NCBI GenBank assembly: GCA_022548915.1
Contig: JAKZES010000046.1
Span: 1-43,120 of the forward strand
Source of the DNA: Verrucomicrobiaceae bacterium E54
GTDB lineage: Bacteria; Verrucomicrobiota; Verrucomicrobiia; Verrucomicrobiales; Akkermansiaceae
Direction of reading: 5' to 3'
DNA length: 43,120 nt
Of the stretch, positions 23,904 through 32,228 are shown one piece after another. The notes under the pieces are model-generated. The model saw only the letters and a list, made by a program, of their open reading frames with translations. It had not been told where the DNA came from and did not search any database. Made by a program: the position numbers and the translations under genes. The first letter of the stretch is position 1. Every line of letters begins with the position of its first letter.

Positions 23904-24005
23904 TCGAGGTCGCAGGCTGTTGGTCGATACCAATGTGCTGCTTGAGGCGACCGACCAGGATCGGCGGCTTCACCCGCAGGCGGTCTGGATTTTCCAGACA
24001 TCAAG
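23893..24005 (+). pseudogene. Truncated VapC-type PIN toxin
   Basis: The first ~35 residues match a PIN-domain start (RRLLVDTNVLLEATDQDRRL, with the first active-site aspartate), then homology stops near SRKSKSS and the frame runs into a hairpin-rich repeat and a stop at 24096. The other three acidic positions are missing, so it cannot be an active nuclease. The breakpoint coincides with the start of the repeat. Confidence 0.7.
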
Positions 24006-24049
24006 AAAATCGAAGTCATCTCGCTGGGCCGGGTGGAGGTCTGACCGCG

Positions 24050-24205
24050 TGGCAGCCGCCACGGAAAGGAGTGGCTCCTTTCAAGGGGCCATATGAAAGG
24101 GAAGGAGGCTTTCCAGCCTTCCGATCATTCAGCGCACCACGGCGACCGGAGTTCGCCTTCCCTTTCTCATGGCGCTCCGGAGAGCGCCACTCCGGCGCTT
24201 CCCGC
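24050..24205. repeat. Hairpin-rich element C interrupting vapC remnant
   Basis: Contains GAAAGGAG-TGG-CTCCTTTC (24064-24082), GGCGCTC-CGGA-GAGCGCC (24171-24188), and an outer inverted pair GGAGTGGC (24068-24075) with GCCACTCC (24186-24193). The outline resembles element A (GAAAGGAG at the left, hairpins at both ends), but the sequence differs; I see only one copy. The gap to the next gene (24227) shows nothing else. Confidence 0.6.
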
Positions 24206-24226
24206 CTGCCCAACCCTCAACATCGC

Positions 24227-24559
24227 CTATCCACGAACTTCAACCACCCGCTGGCCTTCGTTGAACCAACCCTCGATCTCTGCCATCTGGGGAAGAATGC
24301 GGGACAACAAGGCTGCTTTCCGCGTGTTGCCCATCCGAATCCACAAAACTCGCCCTCGGTCCCCCTCCCGGTTGGCCAAGTGAAAGAAGTCCTCGTCCTT
24401 GGTGATCACAATCATCCCCTCATCCAGCGCCCTCTTCCAAATCATCGGATCACTGGTTTGCGCAAGGTTCCAATCGAGCACGCGGACGGCATCCCGGCCA
24501 CTTTCGGCCAGCGCCCGAGCCAGCGCGACGGGCAATTGGTTGTCGATCAGATACTTCAC
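24227..24559 (-). CDS. DUF5615 PIN-like toxin
   Basis: A 110-residue protein from the GTG at 24559: KYLIDNQLPVALARALAESG (first acid D5), DAVRVLDWNLAQTSDPMIWKRALDEGMIVITKDEDFFHLA, with the K-D-E-D motif that matches the family. It overlaps the DUF433 gene by 4 bp (24556-24559). This is the second DUF433/DUF5615 pair in the window and differs clearly from the first, so it is not a recent duplicate. Confidence 0.83.
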   Translation of the reverse strand: MKYLIDNQLPVALARALAESGRDAVRVLDWNLAQTSDPMIWKRALDEGMIVITKDEDFFHLANREGDRGRVLWIRMGNTRKAALLSRILPQMAEIEGWFNEGQRVVEVRG

Positions 24560-24783
24560 GACGCCACCGCCACCACCGCATGATCCGCCTGATGCGCGGC
24601 GTATGTCAGGCACGCGGAAATATCGTCAGCTTCCAAAAAGGGATAGTCTTCGAGGATCTCCTCATGAGTCGCACCATGCGCAAGCAGCGACAGCAGATCC
24701 GACACCCGCATGCGATACCCCCGGATGCACGGCCTCCCGCCGCACTTTCCTTCTTCCACGGTAATCCGCTGCAAAAGCTCCAT
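24556..24783 (-). CDS. DUF433-family antitoxin
   Basis: A 75-residue DUF433 protein from the ATG at 24783: LLQRITVEEGKCGGRPCIRGYRMRVSDLLSLLAHGATHEEILEDYPFLEADDISACLTYAA is a near-canonical DUF433 core (GKCGGRPCIRG and the D-I-x-A-x-L-x-Y-A ending). The frame extends to 24888, but the extra N-terminus is repeat-derived. Translationally coupled to the DUF5615 toxin downstream. Confidence 0.88.
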   Translation of the reverse strand: MELLQRITVEEGKCGGRPCIRGYRMRVSDLLSLLAHGATHEEILEDYPFLEADDISACLTYAAHQADHAVVAVAS

Positions 24784-24868
24784 GTCCTCATTCTCAGTGC
24801 ATTCGCCGGAAAAACAAGACGAAGGAAGGGGAAACAAATGCTGAAACGAGAGGGCTTCCGGCGAAGCC

Positions 24869-24945
24869 GAAAGAACGGCACCTTGCACTTGTCCCGCCGT
24901 AACCTTGGCGAAGGGCGAGGCGCCCTGCCGGTGGAGAGCGACTGA
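24869..24945 (+). repeat. REP-like element A, copy 11 (left half)
   Basis: Left arm with the loop module (24887-24919), the GGCGCC stem side, then homology ends; no right arm. An octamer remnant (GCTGAAAC, about 24840) precedes it. Confidence 0.7.
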
Positions 24946-24952
24946 GACGGGG

Positions 24953-25276
24953 TCAAAGGTTCAGGATATCACGCAGCGCGGCTTTCACCTTGTCCATCGC
25001 TGCGGTGTCGAGGCGGCCCATGCGCCGGAACAGAGCGTGCCGGTCGAAACTCGCGAGGCCCTGCACGTTGACGGCAGATCGCTTGGGCAGCCAGCGAGGC
25101 TTGCCAATTTCCACCTCACCCCGCATTCCACGGATCTGGGAGGTGAGTGGTGCGACGATCACAAGAGCGCGGGCGTCGTCGGAGGAAGGATAAGCCAGCA
25201 CCAGCACGGGCCGACTCTTGACCGCCATCCCGAGATCGGCGAACCAGACCTCCCCCGCCGAAGACTCAGTATTCAC
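24953..25276 (-). CDS. MazF/PemK-like toxin
   Basis: A 107-residue toxin of the MazF/PemK endoribonuclease family: GEVWFADLGMAVKSRPVLVLA (N-terminal hallmark with the K-S-R-P-V-L-V turn), ALVIVAPLTSQIRG (beta strand with the conserved T-S), and KRSAVNVQGLASFDRHAL. Likely cleaves RNA; the target is unknown. It overlaps the upstream antitoxin gene by 11 bp. Confidence 0.82.
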   Translation of the reverse strand: MNTESSAGEVWFADLGMAVKSRPVLVLAYPSSDDARALVIVAPLTSQIRGMRGEVEIGKPRWLPKRSAVNVQGLASFDRHALFRRMGRLDTAAMDKVKAALRDILNL

Positions 25277-25496
25277 CCAGCGCCTCCGTCCATGATTCAG
25301 CCTGCTGGGCCGATGTCAGCAAGCCGCCGCCACTCAGGGAAACGTCAAAAGGCAGTCCCTGACGAAGCTCGATCTGAGCCAGAAGCAGATTGACCGCATC
25401 CCCCGGATTCAATCCCAGACGATTCAGAATCTGCTCGGCATTGCGATACCGCTCCTCTGGAACCCGGGCTCGAAGCAGGACGGAAGGACTTTTCAT
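25266..25496 (-). CDS. RelB/DinJ-like antitoxin
   Basis: A 76-residue antitoxin: LLRARVPEERYRNAEQILNRLGLNPGDAVNLLLAQIELRQGLPFDV is a clear RelB/DinJ RHH pattern (R-A-R-x-P..A-E-x-I-L-x-x-L-G-L-x-P-x-D-A-x-x-x-L..G-L-P-F). Its partner is a MazF-like toxin rather than a RelE/YafQ toxin, so the pairing is mixed. Overlap of 11 bp with the toxin gene. Confidence 0.83.
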   Translation of the reverse strand: MKSPSVLLRARVPEERYRNAEQILNRLGLNPGDAVNLLLAQIELRQGLPFDVSLSGGGLLTSAQQAESWTEALGEY

Positions 25497-25658
25497 GACT
25501 CAAAAGTGCTCATAATGGCTCAAGAAGTCAAGGAATGACAAAGCGAAGGAAAGGTGCTCGCCCCATGCCGCTCAGGCTTTACCCGGGTAAGGGTCGCTAC
25601 CGCTCCCGCCGCATTCAGCGTTTCAGATTCTTGCCCCCCATCTTCACGGGCGCAGCCC

Positions 25659-25866
25659 GAAAGGAGCGGTGTCCTGCACCTGTCCTCCGAAGCCTTCATG
25701 AGGCTCCGTAGCTTTGGCAAAGGTGGTGGCGAAGGAGGAGGTGCCCCGTCGGTGTGAGGCGAATACCCCGCGCGGAGCTCCCCTCATTCTCCCCCCACCG
25801 TCACCTCCGGGCGCCTCCCCCTTCGCCAAGGCTACGGCGGGACAAGTGCAATGCGCCCCTCCTTTC
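25659..25866 (+). repeat. REP-like element A, copy 12 (both loops expanded)
   Basis: A 208 bp copy. The left loop carries an enlarged, diverged module (about 25680-25750), and the right loop carries the same module in reverse complement (25817-25850), at the mirror position between TGCA and GGCGCC. The 25497-26039 gap holds this, hairpin B4 and a heptamer array; bases 25497-25640 show nothing I recognise. Confidence 0.85.
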
Positions 25867-25875
25867 CCCGCGCCC

Positions 25876-25925
25876 CGGCCTCGCCTCTCCTCACCCTGGC
25901 AAGCCGGGTGAACCCGGCGTTCCAA
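25876..25925 (+). repeat. Hairpin repeat B, copy 4
   Basis: Hairpin GCCGGGTGAACCCGGC at 25903-25918, following the right arm of element A12 and the CTCGCCTCTCCTCACC lead-in. Confidence 0.85.
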
Positions 25926-25956
25926 TACCGCCTGACCTTGGCGGCCATGCCGCGCC

Positions 25957-26050
25957 CACTTCTCACTTCTCACTTCTCACTTCTCACTTCTCACTTCTCA
26001 CTTCTCACTTCTCACTTCTCACTTCTCACCGATCACCGATCACCGATCAC
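25957..26050. repeat. Heptamer array (ACTTCTC then GATCACC)
   Basis: About ten units of ACTTCTC/CTTCTCA, then three of GATCACC. On the minus strand each unit contains TGA (TGATCGG, TGAGAAG). The TGA stop of the double glycosyltransferase gene is in the first unit (26040-26042). Because 7 is not a multiple of 3, the array places stops in all three frames. Confidence 0.92.
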
Positions 26051-28349
26051 GAGCCACTCTCTCAAACACTTCCATCATCCGCTCGACCACCTGCCGGGAA
26101 CTGTATTTCTCCCGCAGCGCCAGGCCACAGTCGCGAACCTCCTCCGGCGTCATTGCCAATACCTCGTCGAGGGCCGACCACAGGGAGGCGGGATCTTCGA
26201 GATCGAACCCGCCCTTGCCGTCGGCCGGTGCCAGCACCTCCTCGATCGAGGTCCCGAGCGTGTAACAGACCGGGGTGCCGAGGTAATACGCCTCGATCGC
26301 CGGCAGGCCGAAGCCTTCCACTTCCGAGGGAAACATCAGCGCCCGGGCCGCGGTGAACTGCGACACCAGCGCCCGGTCCTCGAGGAAGGGAAGATACACG
26401 ATTTCCCGCACTTCCCCGACCAGCTTCTCCACCTCCGTCGGCAGCTTGCCCACCACGTGCAACTGCGGAACTTCACGGCCCGAACGCACCGCCTCCGCCC
26501 ACAGCTTCACCAGCCAGCTCGTCCGCTTGTGCGGCTCCAGGGAACCGAGATGCAGCACGTAGTCCGCCTTCGCCGGGGCCTCCGGTTGCGGGAGGGACTC
26601 GTAAAGGCACGGCTCGTAGGTCACGTGGATCTCCTTCTCCGGAAGCCCGTGCCGACGCATGAAGTCGAGGATCTGACCCTTCGCGTTCTCGGAGACGGTC
26701 ATGATCGCCGCCGCATGGCTCAGCGTGTTCCGAAGCATTGCGGCCCAGTACGTGTATTCCGCCTCCAGGCGCCACTTCGGATAATTGTCCTGATAGTACT
26801 GGATGATCGTGTCGTGGATGGTCACCACCGCCGGGCGGCAGCGCCCGCGGAGGCGGGGCATGAACCCCTTCGGGAAATACCAGACGTCCGGGCGGCGCGA
26901 GGGGGAACCGAGGATGGGATGAAGGTTGTCCGTGACCACCCGCATCAGATGGCTCTTGGTCGACCACGGCAAGCGCGTCACCGAACTGGCGTTCGCCGGC
27001 CCCTGGACCGAAGAACCGGAAACCACCACGCCCAGTTCGACGTCCTCCCGCTCACCGACCGCTCCCAGCACCACGTCGGTCATCCGCGAGATCCCCAGGC
27101 TCCGTCCAAGCATCGGATTCTGGTCCGCGAGGTAGGCCAGCAGGCGGAGCGGGCGCGCTTCGACCGCACGGGCCTCGGAGCCCAGTGCCTCGACAAAGGC
27201 CGAGCGGAAATGCGTCAGCCGGAAGTTCTCCTCGTAGCGGGCCCTGAGTTGGTGGCCGAGATCGGACAGTTCCCCCTTCCGGAGCTTGGCCAGTGCTTCA
27301 CCGAGGGCACCGGCCAGTCGCTCCGGTTCGCCCACCGGAACGAGAAAATCATAGTCTTCCCCGAGAATGCCGGTCACCCCGTCCGAGCCGGCAGCCACGA
27401 TCGGCAAACCCGTGGCCATCGCTTCCACCACCGTCAGGCCGAAGCTTTCCCAACGACTCGGTGCGACGAAGAGGTCGGCGGACTGGTAAAGCTCCCATTT
27501 CTGCCGGGAATCGAGAAACCCATGCTCCTTGATCCGGAGCCGATCCCCCCACACGCCACGCAAGGACTCGAACGCTTCGTCGCAGGCTTCCCGGATCGTC
27601 GGTGAGATTCCTCCCGCGAGACTGAGTCGAAGTTCGGTCGACTCCTCGAACTGTCCTTCCTTCGCCAGTCCTTCAAGGGCCTCGAGCAGATCGAGCAAGC
27701 CCTTGGCCCGGGTTCCATGCCCGAGAAAGAGGAGATGCAGGGAATCCCCCGCCTCGGCCGGGCGGATCCGCAGTCCTGCAGGGGCATCCACCCCGTTGGG
27801 GACCACGTGAACCTCCCGCGACGACAAGGCGTCCGCATCCCGACGAGAGGTCTCGCACACCACCAGCGACTTCTCCGGCCGCCACAACACGATCCGGCTG
27901 ATCGTCCGGGCAATACGGTCGAGCCAGACCGGACCCGGGAGCCGCACTCGCTCCGACCCCGTCGCCCATTCCCCCTGCCCAATCGCGTGCCAGTGGAAGC
28001 AGACGGTCCGGTAGCTGATCCGGAGGACTCCGAGCACGAGCCAATCCCGGATCACCGCACTCCACTTCACCGGCCCCGGAACATAATAGAGTACCGGGCG
28101 CTTCAGCCCCATGCGCAGGTGCACAGCCCGGACCACGTATCCTGCACCCCGCCACAGCTTGCGCAGCGAGCCTTCCCCGATCTCATCCAGATGATCGGAA
28201 AAACGTGCATCGATGTGATGTACATCAAAACGCTCCGGTGCATTCCGGAGCGCTTCCAAACCCAAGGCCACCATCCGGCTCTGCCCATGCTCCGGCGGCG
28301 GAACCTGGGCGAAGACGACCAGTGGCAATCCTGAAGTCCGATCTGGCAT
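26040..28349 (-). CDS. Two-domain GT4-GT4 glycosyltransferase
   Basis: A 769-residue fusion of two GT-B glycosyltransferases. Domain 1 (about 10-400): [39 protein letters not shown], and the acidic motif [26 protein letters not shown]. Domain 2 (about 405-769): [53 protein letters not shown] and [23 protein letters not shown]. Each domain has its own E-x7-E type site, so it probably adds two sugars in succession. The start at 28349 is preferred because of AAGG upstream; ATG at 28373 would overlap the GT2 gene by 17 bp. The stop lies in a heptamer array. Confidence 0.88.
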   Translation of the reverse strand: MPDRTSGLPLVVFAQVPPPEHGQSRMVALGLEALRNAPERFDVHHIDARFSDHLDEIGEGSLRKLWRGAGYVVRAVHLRMGLKRPVLYYVPGPVKWSAVIRDWLVLGVLRISYRTVCFHWHAIGQGEWATGSERVRLPGPVWLDRIARTISRIVLWRPEKSLVVCETSRRDADALSSREVHVVPNGVDAPAGLRIRPAEAGDSLHLLFLGHGTRAKGLLDLLEALEGLAKEGQFEESTELRLSLAGGISPTIREACDEAFESLRGVWGDRLRIKEHGFLDSRQKWELYQSADLFVAPSRWESFGLTVVEAMATGLPIVAAGSDGVTGILGEDYDFLVPVGEPERLAGALGEALAKLRKGELSDLGHQLRARYEENFRLTHFRSAFVEALGSEARAVEARPLRLLAYLADQNPMLGRSLGISRMTDVVLGAVGEREDVELGVVVSGSSVQGPANASSVTRLPWSTKSHLMRVVTDNLHPILGSPSRRPDVWYFPKGFMPRLRGRCRPAVVTIHDTIIQYYQDNYPKWRLEAEYTYWAAMLRNTLSHAAAIMTVSENAKGQILDFMRRHGLPEKEIHVTYEPCLYESLPQPEAPAKADYVLHLGSLEPHKRTSWLVKLWAEAVRSGREVPQLHVVGKLPTEVEKLVGEVREIVYLPFLEDRALVSQFTAARALMFPSEVEGFGLPAIEAYYLGTPVCYTLGTSIEEVLAPADGKGGFDLEDPASLWSALDEVLAMTPEEVRDCGLALREKYSSRQVVERMMEVFERVARDR

Positions 28350-28356
28350 CTGCCTT

Positions 28357-29142
28357 CTAGCGAATTCGGCCATGACACAGCAGTCTCTTGCCCACACGGC
28401 GGGCCTGAAACAATCGCCGGAGAATACCAAGCAGTCTCGAGCAACCGAGCCATGAAGGCAGCCCCTCCTCACGGATGTGCGCTCGCTGCGCCTTCAGCCC
28501 TTCATCGATCATCCGCTGCCAGTTCTTCTGCGTGGTGCTCTCCTCGTGCCAGCGGAAGCCGGCCAGGGGCTCGGCTAGATAGGAGAAAGTGAAACCCGCA
28601 CGGGTGAGCCGGAGGTAGTATTCCCAGTCCATGCAGTTGCGATAGGCAACATCGAGCAAATGACCCGCCTCGATGATCCGCCGGTGGTAAAAGGTCGCGG
28701 TCGATGGGATGCAGCATCCGACGAAAAGAAAATCCCACTCATCCACCGGGGTATCGAACTTCCGCCGGATCACCTCGCCCTCCAGATCCACGAACACGCA
28801 ATCACCATGGATGACATCCGCCTCAGGGTGTTGTTCCGCGTGAGCCGCGACCTTGGCCAGCGCTCCGGGCAGGAGGTAGTCGTCGCAGTTCAACCACATC
28901 ACCCAGTCCCCCGTCGCCTGCCGGAATCCCTTGTTGATCCCGGCGCTCATCCCCTCGTCCGGCTCACTTGTCCATCGAAGATGCGGGTAGCGCTTCAACA
29001 CCTCGAGGGTTTCGTCGGTCGATCCGGCATCCGTCACGATGTGCTCGAACTCAACGCCCTCTTGAGCAAGGACACTTTCCACACACATAGGCAGAAAGCC
29101 GCCCTGATTGAAGCTTGGGGTGACAATGGAGAACCGGAACAT
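28357..29142 (-). CDS. Family 2 glycosyltransferase
   Basis: A 261-residue GT2 enzyme: FSIVTPSFNQGGFLPMCVESV, IVTDAGSTDETLEVL, SEPDEGMSAGINKGFRQATGDW, and the metal-binding WLNCDDYLLPG. Paralogous to the GT2 at 11546-12346 (same EPDEGMS and W-x-x-W-L-N-x-D-D pattern). Sugar specificity unknown. It ends 8 bp before the GT4-GT4 start. Confidence 0.9.
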   Translation of the reverse strand: MFRFSIVTPSFNQGGFLPMCVESVLAQEGVEFEHIVTDAGSTDETLEVLKRYPHLRWTSEPDEGMSAGINKGFRQATGDWVMWLNCDDYLLPGALAKVAAHAEQHPEADVIHGDCVFVDLEGEVIRRKFDTPVDEWDFLFVGCCIPSTATFYHRRIIEAGHLLDVAYRNCMDWEYYLRLTRAGFTFSYLAEPLAGFRWHEESTTQKNWQRMIDEGLKAQRAHIREEGLPSWLGCSRLLGILRRLFQARRVGKRLLCHGRIR

Positions 29143-29146
29143 TTAA

Positions 29147-30037
29147 TCAGAACCGCGTGTAATCAGAGCGACCCACCACCTCATCCACCTCCACCCTGGG
29201 AATCCTCTCATCCGCTTCGCTAAAGTGTGAAATTAACTCCAATTCAACTCCATTTTTGGAAAGCCATCGATAAACTTCGTAGCTCTTGGCCTTAATTAAC
29301 TCCAACTCTCCACTGGTTGCTCCTCCGATCGCGCAGTTGTATTTCCTTCCACATATGTAATTTACACCCGCAAGCGGCGGCCCAATGAAGCGCCTCGCGC
29401 ATCGCCCCACCGATCGGGCCCAGGAAGGCAAATTCGAAGGCTTCGGAAATGCGAAACTCACTCTTCGCCCCTTAAGTCGCCCTGAATCAAAGTGTTCAAT
29501 CCTCTTGGCCGGTGAGCCAATATCCCAACCCGCAACCACCAATCGAGAAACTCCCAAATGAACGGCCCAGTAAATGGCTTGCTCATAAAAAATCCCGGGG
29601 CCAAACGGTCGCTCTAAAGACCGTTCAAGAAGAAAGTCGTTGTAAGAACTTTTCCAGACAAGCGAGTTTTCAAGACACGGATCCCATCCATCCGGAAGGT
29701 CCTCTTCGCTCCTTGTGCCTGGAAGCACAGGAACCGTAATCGTCCGCCAGTCGGCTCGCTCAAACACCGGCCTACCTTGCCCTACTGATGCAAGGAACAC
29801 CGCAGTTCTTCCCCGATCAATATCCAACTTCCTATTATTGACATTATTAAGAAGGACAAGATCAGCAAAATCTCGACATCTCAAATAGGCCTGCTTTATG
29901 GCAATCACAAAACGACCATCAGCGAGACTTCTTAACTCTTCATCCGAAAGTTGATTGAGCGACGGACCACAGGTTACCACCAGACATTCGCCACCCGAGC
30001 AAACTCCTTGGAAGTCTTTTAGACGGTCTTTACCCAT
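29147..30037 (-). CDS. Putative glycosyltransferase with CGPSLN motif (DUF115/sialyltransferase-like)
   Basis: A 296-residue protein. The N-terminus has ECLVVTCGPSLNQLSDEEL (about 13-31), like the nucleotide-binding GPSL loop of DUF115 and of CMP-sugar-dependent transferases. Later segments include ISLYEQAIYWAVHLGVSRLVVAGWD-like sequence (FYEQAIYWAVHLGVSR, LVVAGWDIGS, about 150-175), similar to the G-x-D-x-S region of these families. Its position next to a CMP-sugar synthetase makes a nonulosonate transferase plausible, but not shown. The gene is more AT-rich than the upstream cluster. Confidence 0.45.
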   Translation of the reverse strand: MGKDRLKDFQGVCSGGECLVVTCGPSLNQLSDEELRSLADGRFVIAIKQAYLRCRDFADLVLLNNVNNRKLDIDRGRTAVFLASVGQGRPVFERADWRTITVPVLPGTRSEEDLPDGWDPCLENSLVWKSSYNDFLLERSLERPFGPGIFYEQAIYWAVHLGVSRLVVAGWDIGSPAKRIEHFDSGRLKGRRVSFAFPKPSNLPSWARSVGRCARRFIGPPLAGVNYICGRKYNCAIGGATSGELELIKAKSYEVYRWLSKNGVELELISHFSEADERIPRVEVDEVVGRSDYTRF

Positions 30038-30082
30038 GCCAAGAGGTCATTTCGTGCGAAAATTACCTCAAGCCCCTCCAAG

Positions 30083-30772
30083 TTACAGGTCACCACAATT
30101 TCTCCCCACCAGGCGAGCTTGAGCCTCCTCGAAGTCCTCCATTGTATCAACATCCATAGCGAACTTCTTCGGAACTTTGTACATTAATGGATTCTTGCCA
30201 ATTCTACAACCGGTTCTAAGTGCCGCATCCCGAGTAATGGCATAGAGCCCGGTTGTCTCTTCGTAGACTACCGCATCTTGCGATCTAGGAAGTCCATCTG
30301 GCCTATTCGGATCGTAATTTAGTGGTCTTCCATTGTGCCAGTACCACCCAGTATTCTCAGTCACAAGGAGCATTGAGTCGTATTTATCCAATGCCTCCAT
30401 GAACGCATTCATTGCCTCCATAATAACTTCTCCCTTTAGAGAAATCGCAGTGACATACATTTGAGCAATTACATCATATTCCGGATGCATCGTGACAAAC
30501 TGATGCATTAAGTGATTCCCATTCGCCGCATCTGACGCAAACCACTCCTCACGCTGATGGAAGAGCAACCGGTCGTTGTAGCGATTCTCGAAAAAATCGT
30601 GTGCGCTTTTATTCTCACTATCGACATAAATATCCCAATCCTTTGGGCAAAAATTACAGACTTCGTCGAGAAGCCAGCATGAGAAAGGCTTCCCGGCCAA
30701 ATCTCTGAAATTTTTGTTGGGAACTCGTGTGCTTGATCGGGATTTGATCGGGATTTGGACTGCAACTTTCAT
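30083..30772 (-). CDS. Acylneuraminate/CMP-sugar cytidylyltransferase family protein
   Basis: A 229-residue protein of the NeuA/KdsB nucleotidyltransferase type that activates acidic sugars with CMP. The N-terminal IPIKSRSSTRVPNKNFRDLAGKPF (about 7-30) is the R-x-x-S-x-R-x-P-x-K-N-x-x-x-L-x-G-K-P family signature with its nucleotide-binding residues. The C-terminus has MDVDTMEDFEEAQ, the usual D-x-D-x-x-x-D-F/E ending. No neuB/neuC or KDO synthesis genes are in the window, so which acidic sugar is used is unknown. Low GC and an AT-rich upstream spacer hint at recent acquisition. Confidence 0.75.
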   Translation of the reverse strand: MKVAVQIPIKSRSSTRVPNKNFRDLAGKPFSCWLLDEVCNFCPKDWDIYVDSENKSAHDFFENRYNDRLLFHQREEWFASDAANGNHLMHQFVTMHPEYDVIAQMYVTAISLKGEVIMEAMNAFMEALDKYDSMLLVTENTGWYWHNGRPLNYDPNRPDGLPRSQDAVVYEETTGLYAITRDAALRTGCRIGKNPLMYKVPKKFAMDVDTMEDFEEAQARLVGRNCGDL

Positions 30773-30872
30773 ATTTTACTTTTTGGACAGAAGGAAGAGA
30801 CCTAGATAATTTAGTTACTTTAGACAAACATATGCAAACATTGCTGTCAAGCCATGCCTGCCAATACTTATT

Positions 30873-32144
30873 TCACGAATCTCTGGGTGGGGTGTAAACA
30901 GGAGTCGCTGCTACAGACACCCGGTAGGACTCCAATATTTCAGCAATATAGTGCTTTAACGAAAACGCGGCAGCGATCGTTGCGGGAGCGGCGGCGGCAA
31001 TACCCGCCATTTCTTCCCGGTTCGAATCGCACCAGAGGAGTCCCATTGCGAGGGCGTGTTCCATTTCTTCGGGAGTCGATCCTTCGGCTGCAATCCCATT
31101 TACCATTGCTGCAATCTCACCTTGGGTGCTGGCTTTTGCGACAACAGGGAAACATCCTGCCAACAATGCCTCGAGCATGGTTACCGGAGTGCCTTCGCGG
31201 AGGCTGGGTAGAAAGTAGATATCGTGGGAGTGTAGTGCCGTGACGTATTCCTCTCCGCGGAATCCTCGATGAAGGGTCACTTCGCTCTCTAGATCCAACA
31301 CCTCGATAAGCTTCCGGACCTTTGGAATTTCGGGGCCGCCGCCAGCGATGGTGTAATGGAAAGGAACGCCCCGATCTCGCACGATTGCGAGCGCCTTCAA
31401 TGCCATCGACAGCCCCTTTGAGCCGATCATGTTGCCTCCCGCAAACAGCTTGAGCTCGCCTTCCTTGGGCCCGAGCACCTTTTTACACGCGAACCTGGTG
31501 ACCTTGGCCTCCGGTAAGGAGGCGATGGGGAGTTTGCGTAGGTCCTTGCCGGGCCGGTATGGCTCCAATAGTTGCAGTGTCTCCTCGTTCGCCGGAAAAA
31601 CGACCGCTGACTTCGCCATGCAATCCCGAAAAGCTTTCGAACTCAGAGTGCGCCACGTACTGATGTCGCGGGCTGCTTCAAAGATCCGTGCGGACGGGCT
31701 CAACATGCGGCGAAAAGGGCGACCGACGACACCAGCACCTCCGATCGGGCCCCAGATGAAAGGGATGGGCATCTTCCACAAAGGAGATGGAAGCCGCCAT
31801 GCAGCCACGGTAACGTGGTGGCACAGGTCGAAGGCTTCCTCGGAATGCCATTCAAGGGCGGCTTTCAACACCATGCTGTTGAATCGACGAAAACTCAGCC
31901 AGCTCTGTAAATGGGCTACAAACCGATTCTCACTACAACGCCGATGCTTGCGCAGGAACCGAACTCTAACATTTTTAGGAACTAACCCTTCTTGAGTGGC
32001 TCTTTCCCAACCCTCTTCGTTATGGATATCCGTCAGCACGTAGACATCGTGTTGCCCTGATATGGCGGCCACCGCCGCCCATCCGACTCCTGGCTCTGAC
32101 CCCCGATACGGGTCGCAGGCATAGGCCGAGATGAGTACACGCAT
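30873..32144 (-). CDS. GT4 glycosyltransferase
   Basis: A 423-residue GT4 enzyme: VLISAYACDPYRGSEPGVGW (N-terminal G-rich loop), FIWGPIGGAG, KLFAGGNMIGSKGLSMALKAL (C-domain nucleotide-sugar site), FHYTIAGGGPEIPKVRKL, LHRGFRGEEYVTALHSHDIYFLPSLREGTPVTMLEALLAGCFPVVA (the E-x7-E region). The SEPGVG start is typical of the large GT4 subgroup in LPS and EPS loci. Specificity unknown. Confidence 0.88.
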   Translation of the reverse strand: MRVLISAYACDPYRGSEPGVGWAAVAAISGQHDVYVLTDIHNEEGWERATQEGLVPKNVRVRFLRKHRRCSENRFVAHLQSWLSFRRFNSMVLKAALEWHSEEAFDLCHHVTVAAWRLPSPLWKMPIPFIWGPIGGAGVVGRPFRRMLSPSARIFEAARDISTWRTLSSKAFRDCMAKSAVVFPANEETLQLLEPYRPGKDLRKLPIASLPEAKVTRFACKKVLGPKEGELKLFAGGNMIGSKGLSMALKALAIVRDRGVPFHYTIAGGGPEIPKVRKLIEVLDLESEVTLHRGFRGEEYVTALHSHDIYFLPSLREGTPVTMLEALLAGCFPVVAKASTQGEIAAMVNGIAAEGSTPEEMEHALAMGLLWCDSNREEMAGIAAAAPATIAAAFSLKHYIAEILESYRVSVAATPVYTPPRDS

Positions 32145-32228
32145 GGCTTTTTGGGGTAGTGAAATTTGATAATTGTTGGAGTCGTAGCGCAGGCTGCATT
32201 TTTCTCGATTCAGCCGCGCCCCACTTGT

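Noticed and set aside
24093-24383. Plus-strand frame within and beyond element C
   Set aside because: Repeat-derived and antisense to the DUF5615 gene; no domain seen.
25497-25540. Operator upstream of the RelB-like gene (GCTCATAATGGCTC)
   Set aside because: The GCTC units are direct, not inverted, and the -35-like TTGACT has no suitable -10.
30773-30872. Sigma-70-type promoter for the CMP-sugar synthetase gene
   Set aside because: A TTGACA reads on the minus strand at 30845-30850, but no matching -10 lies at 16-18 bp.
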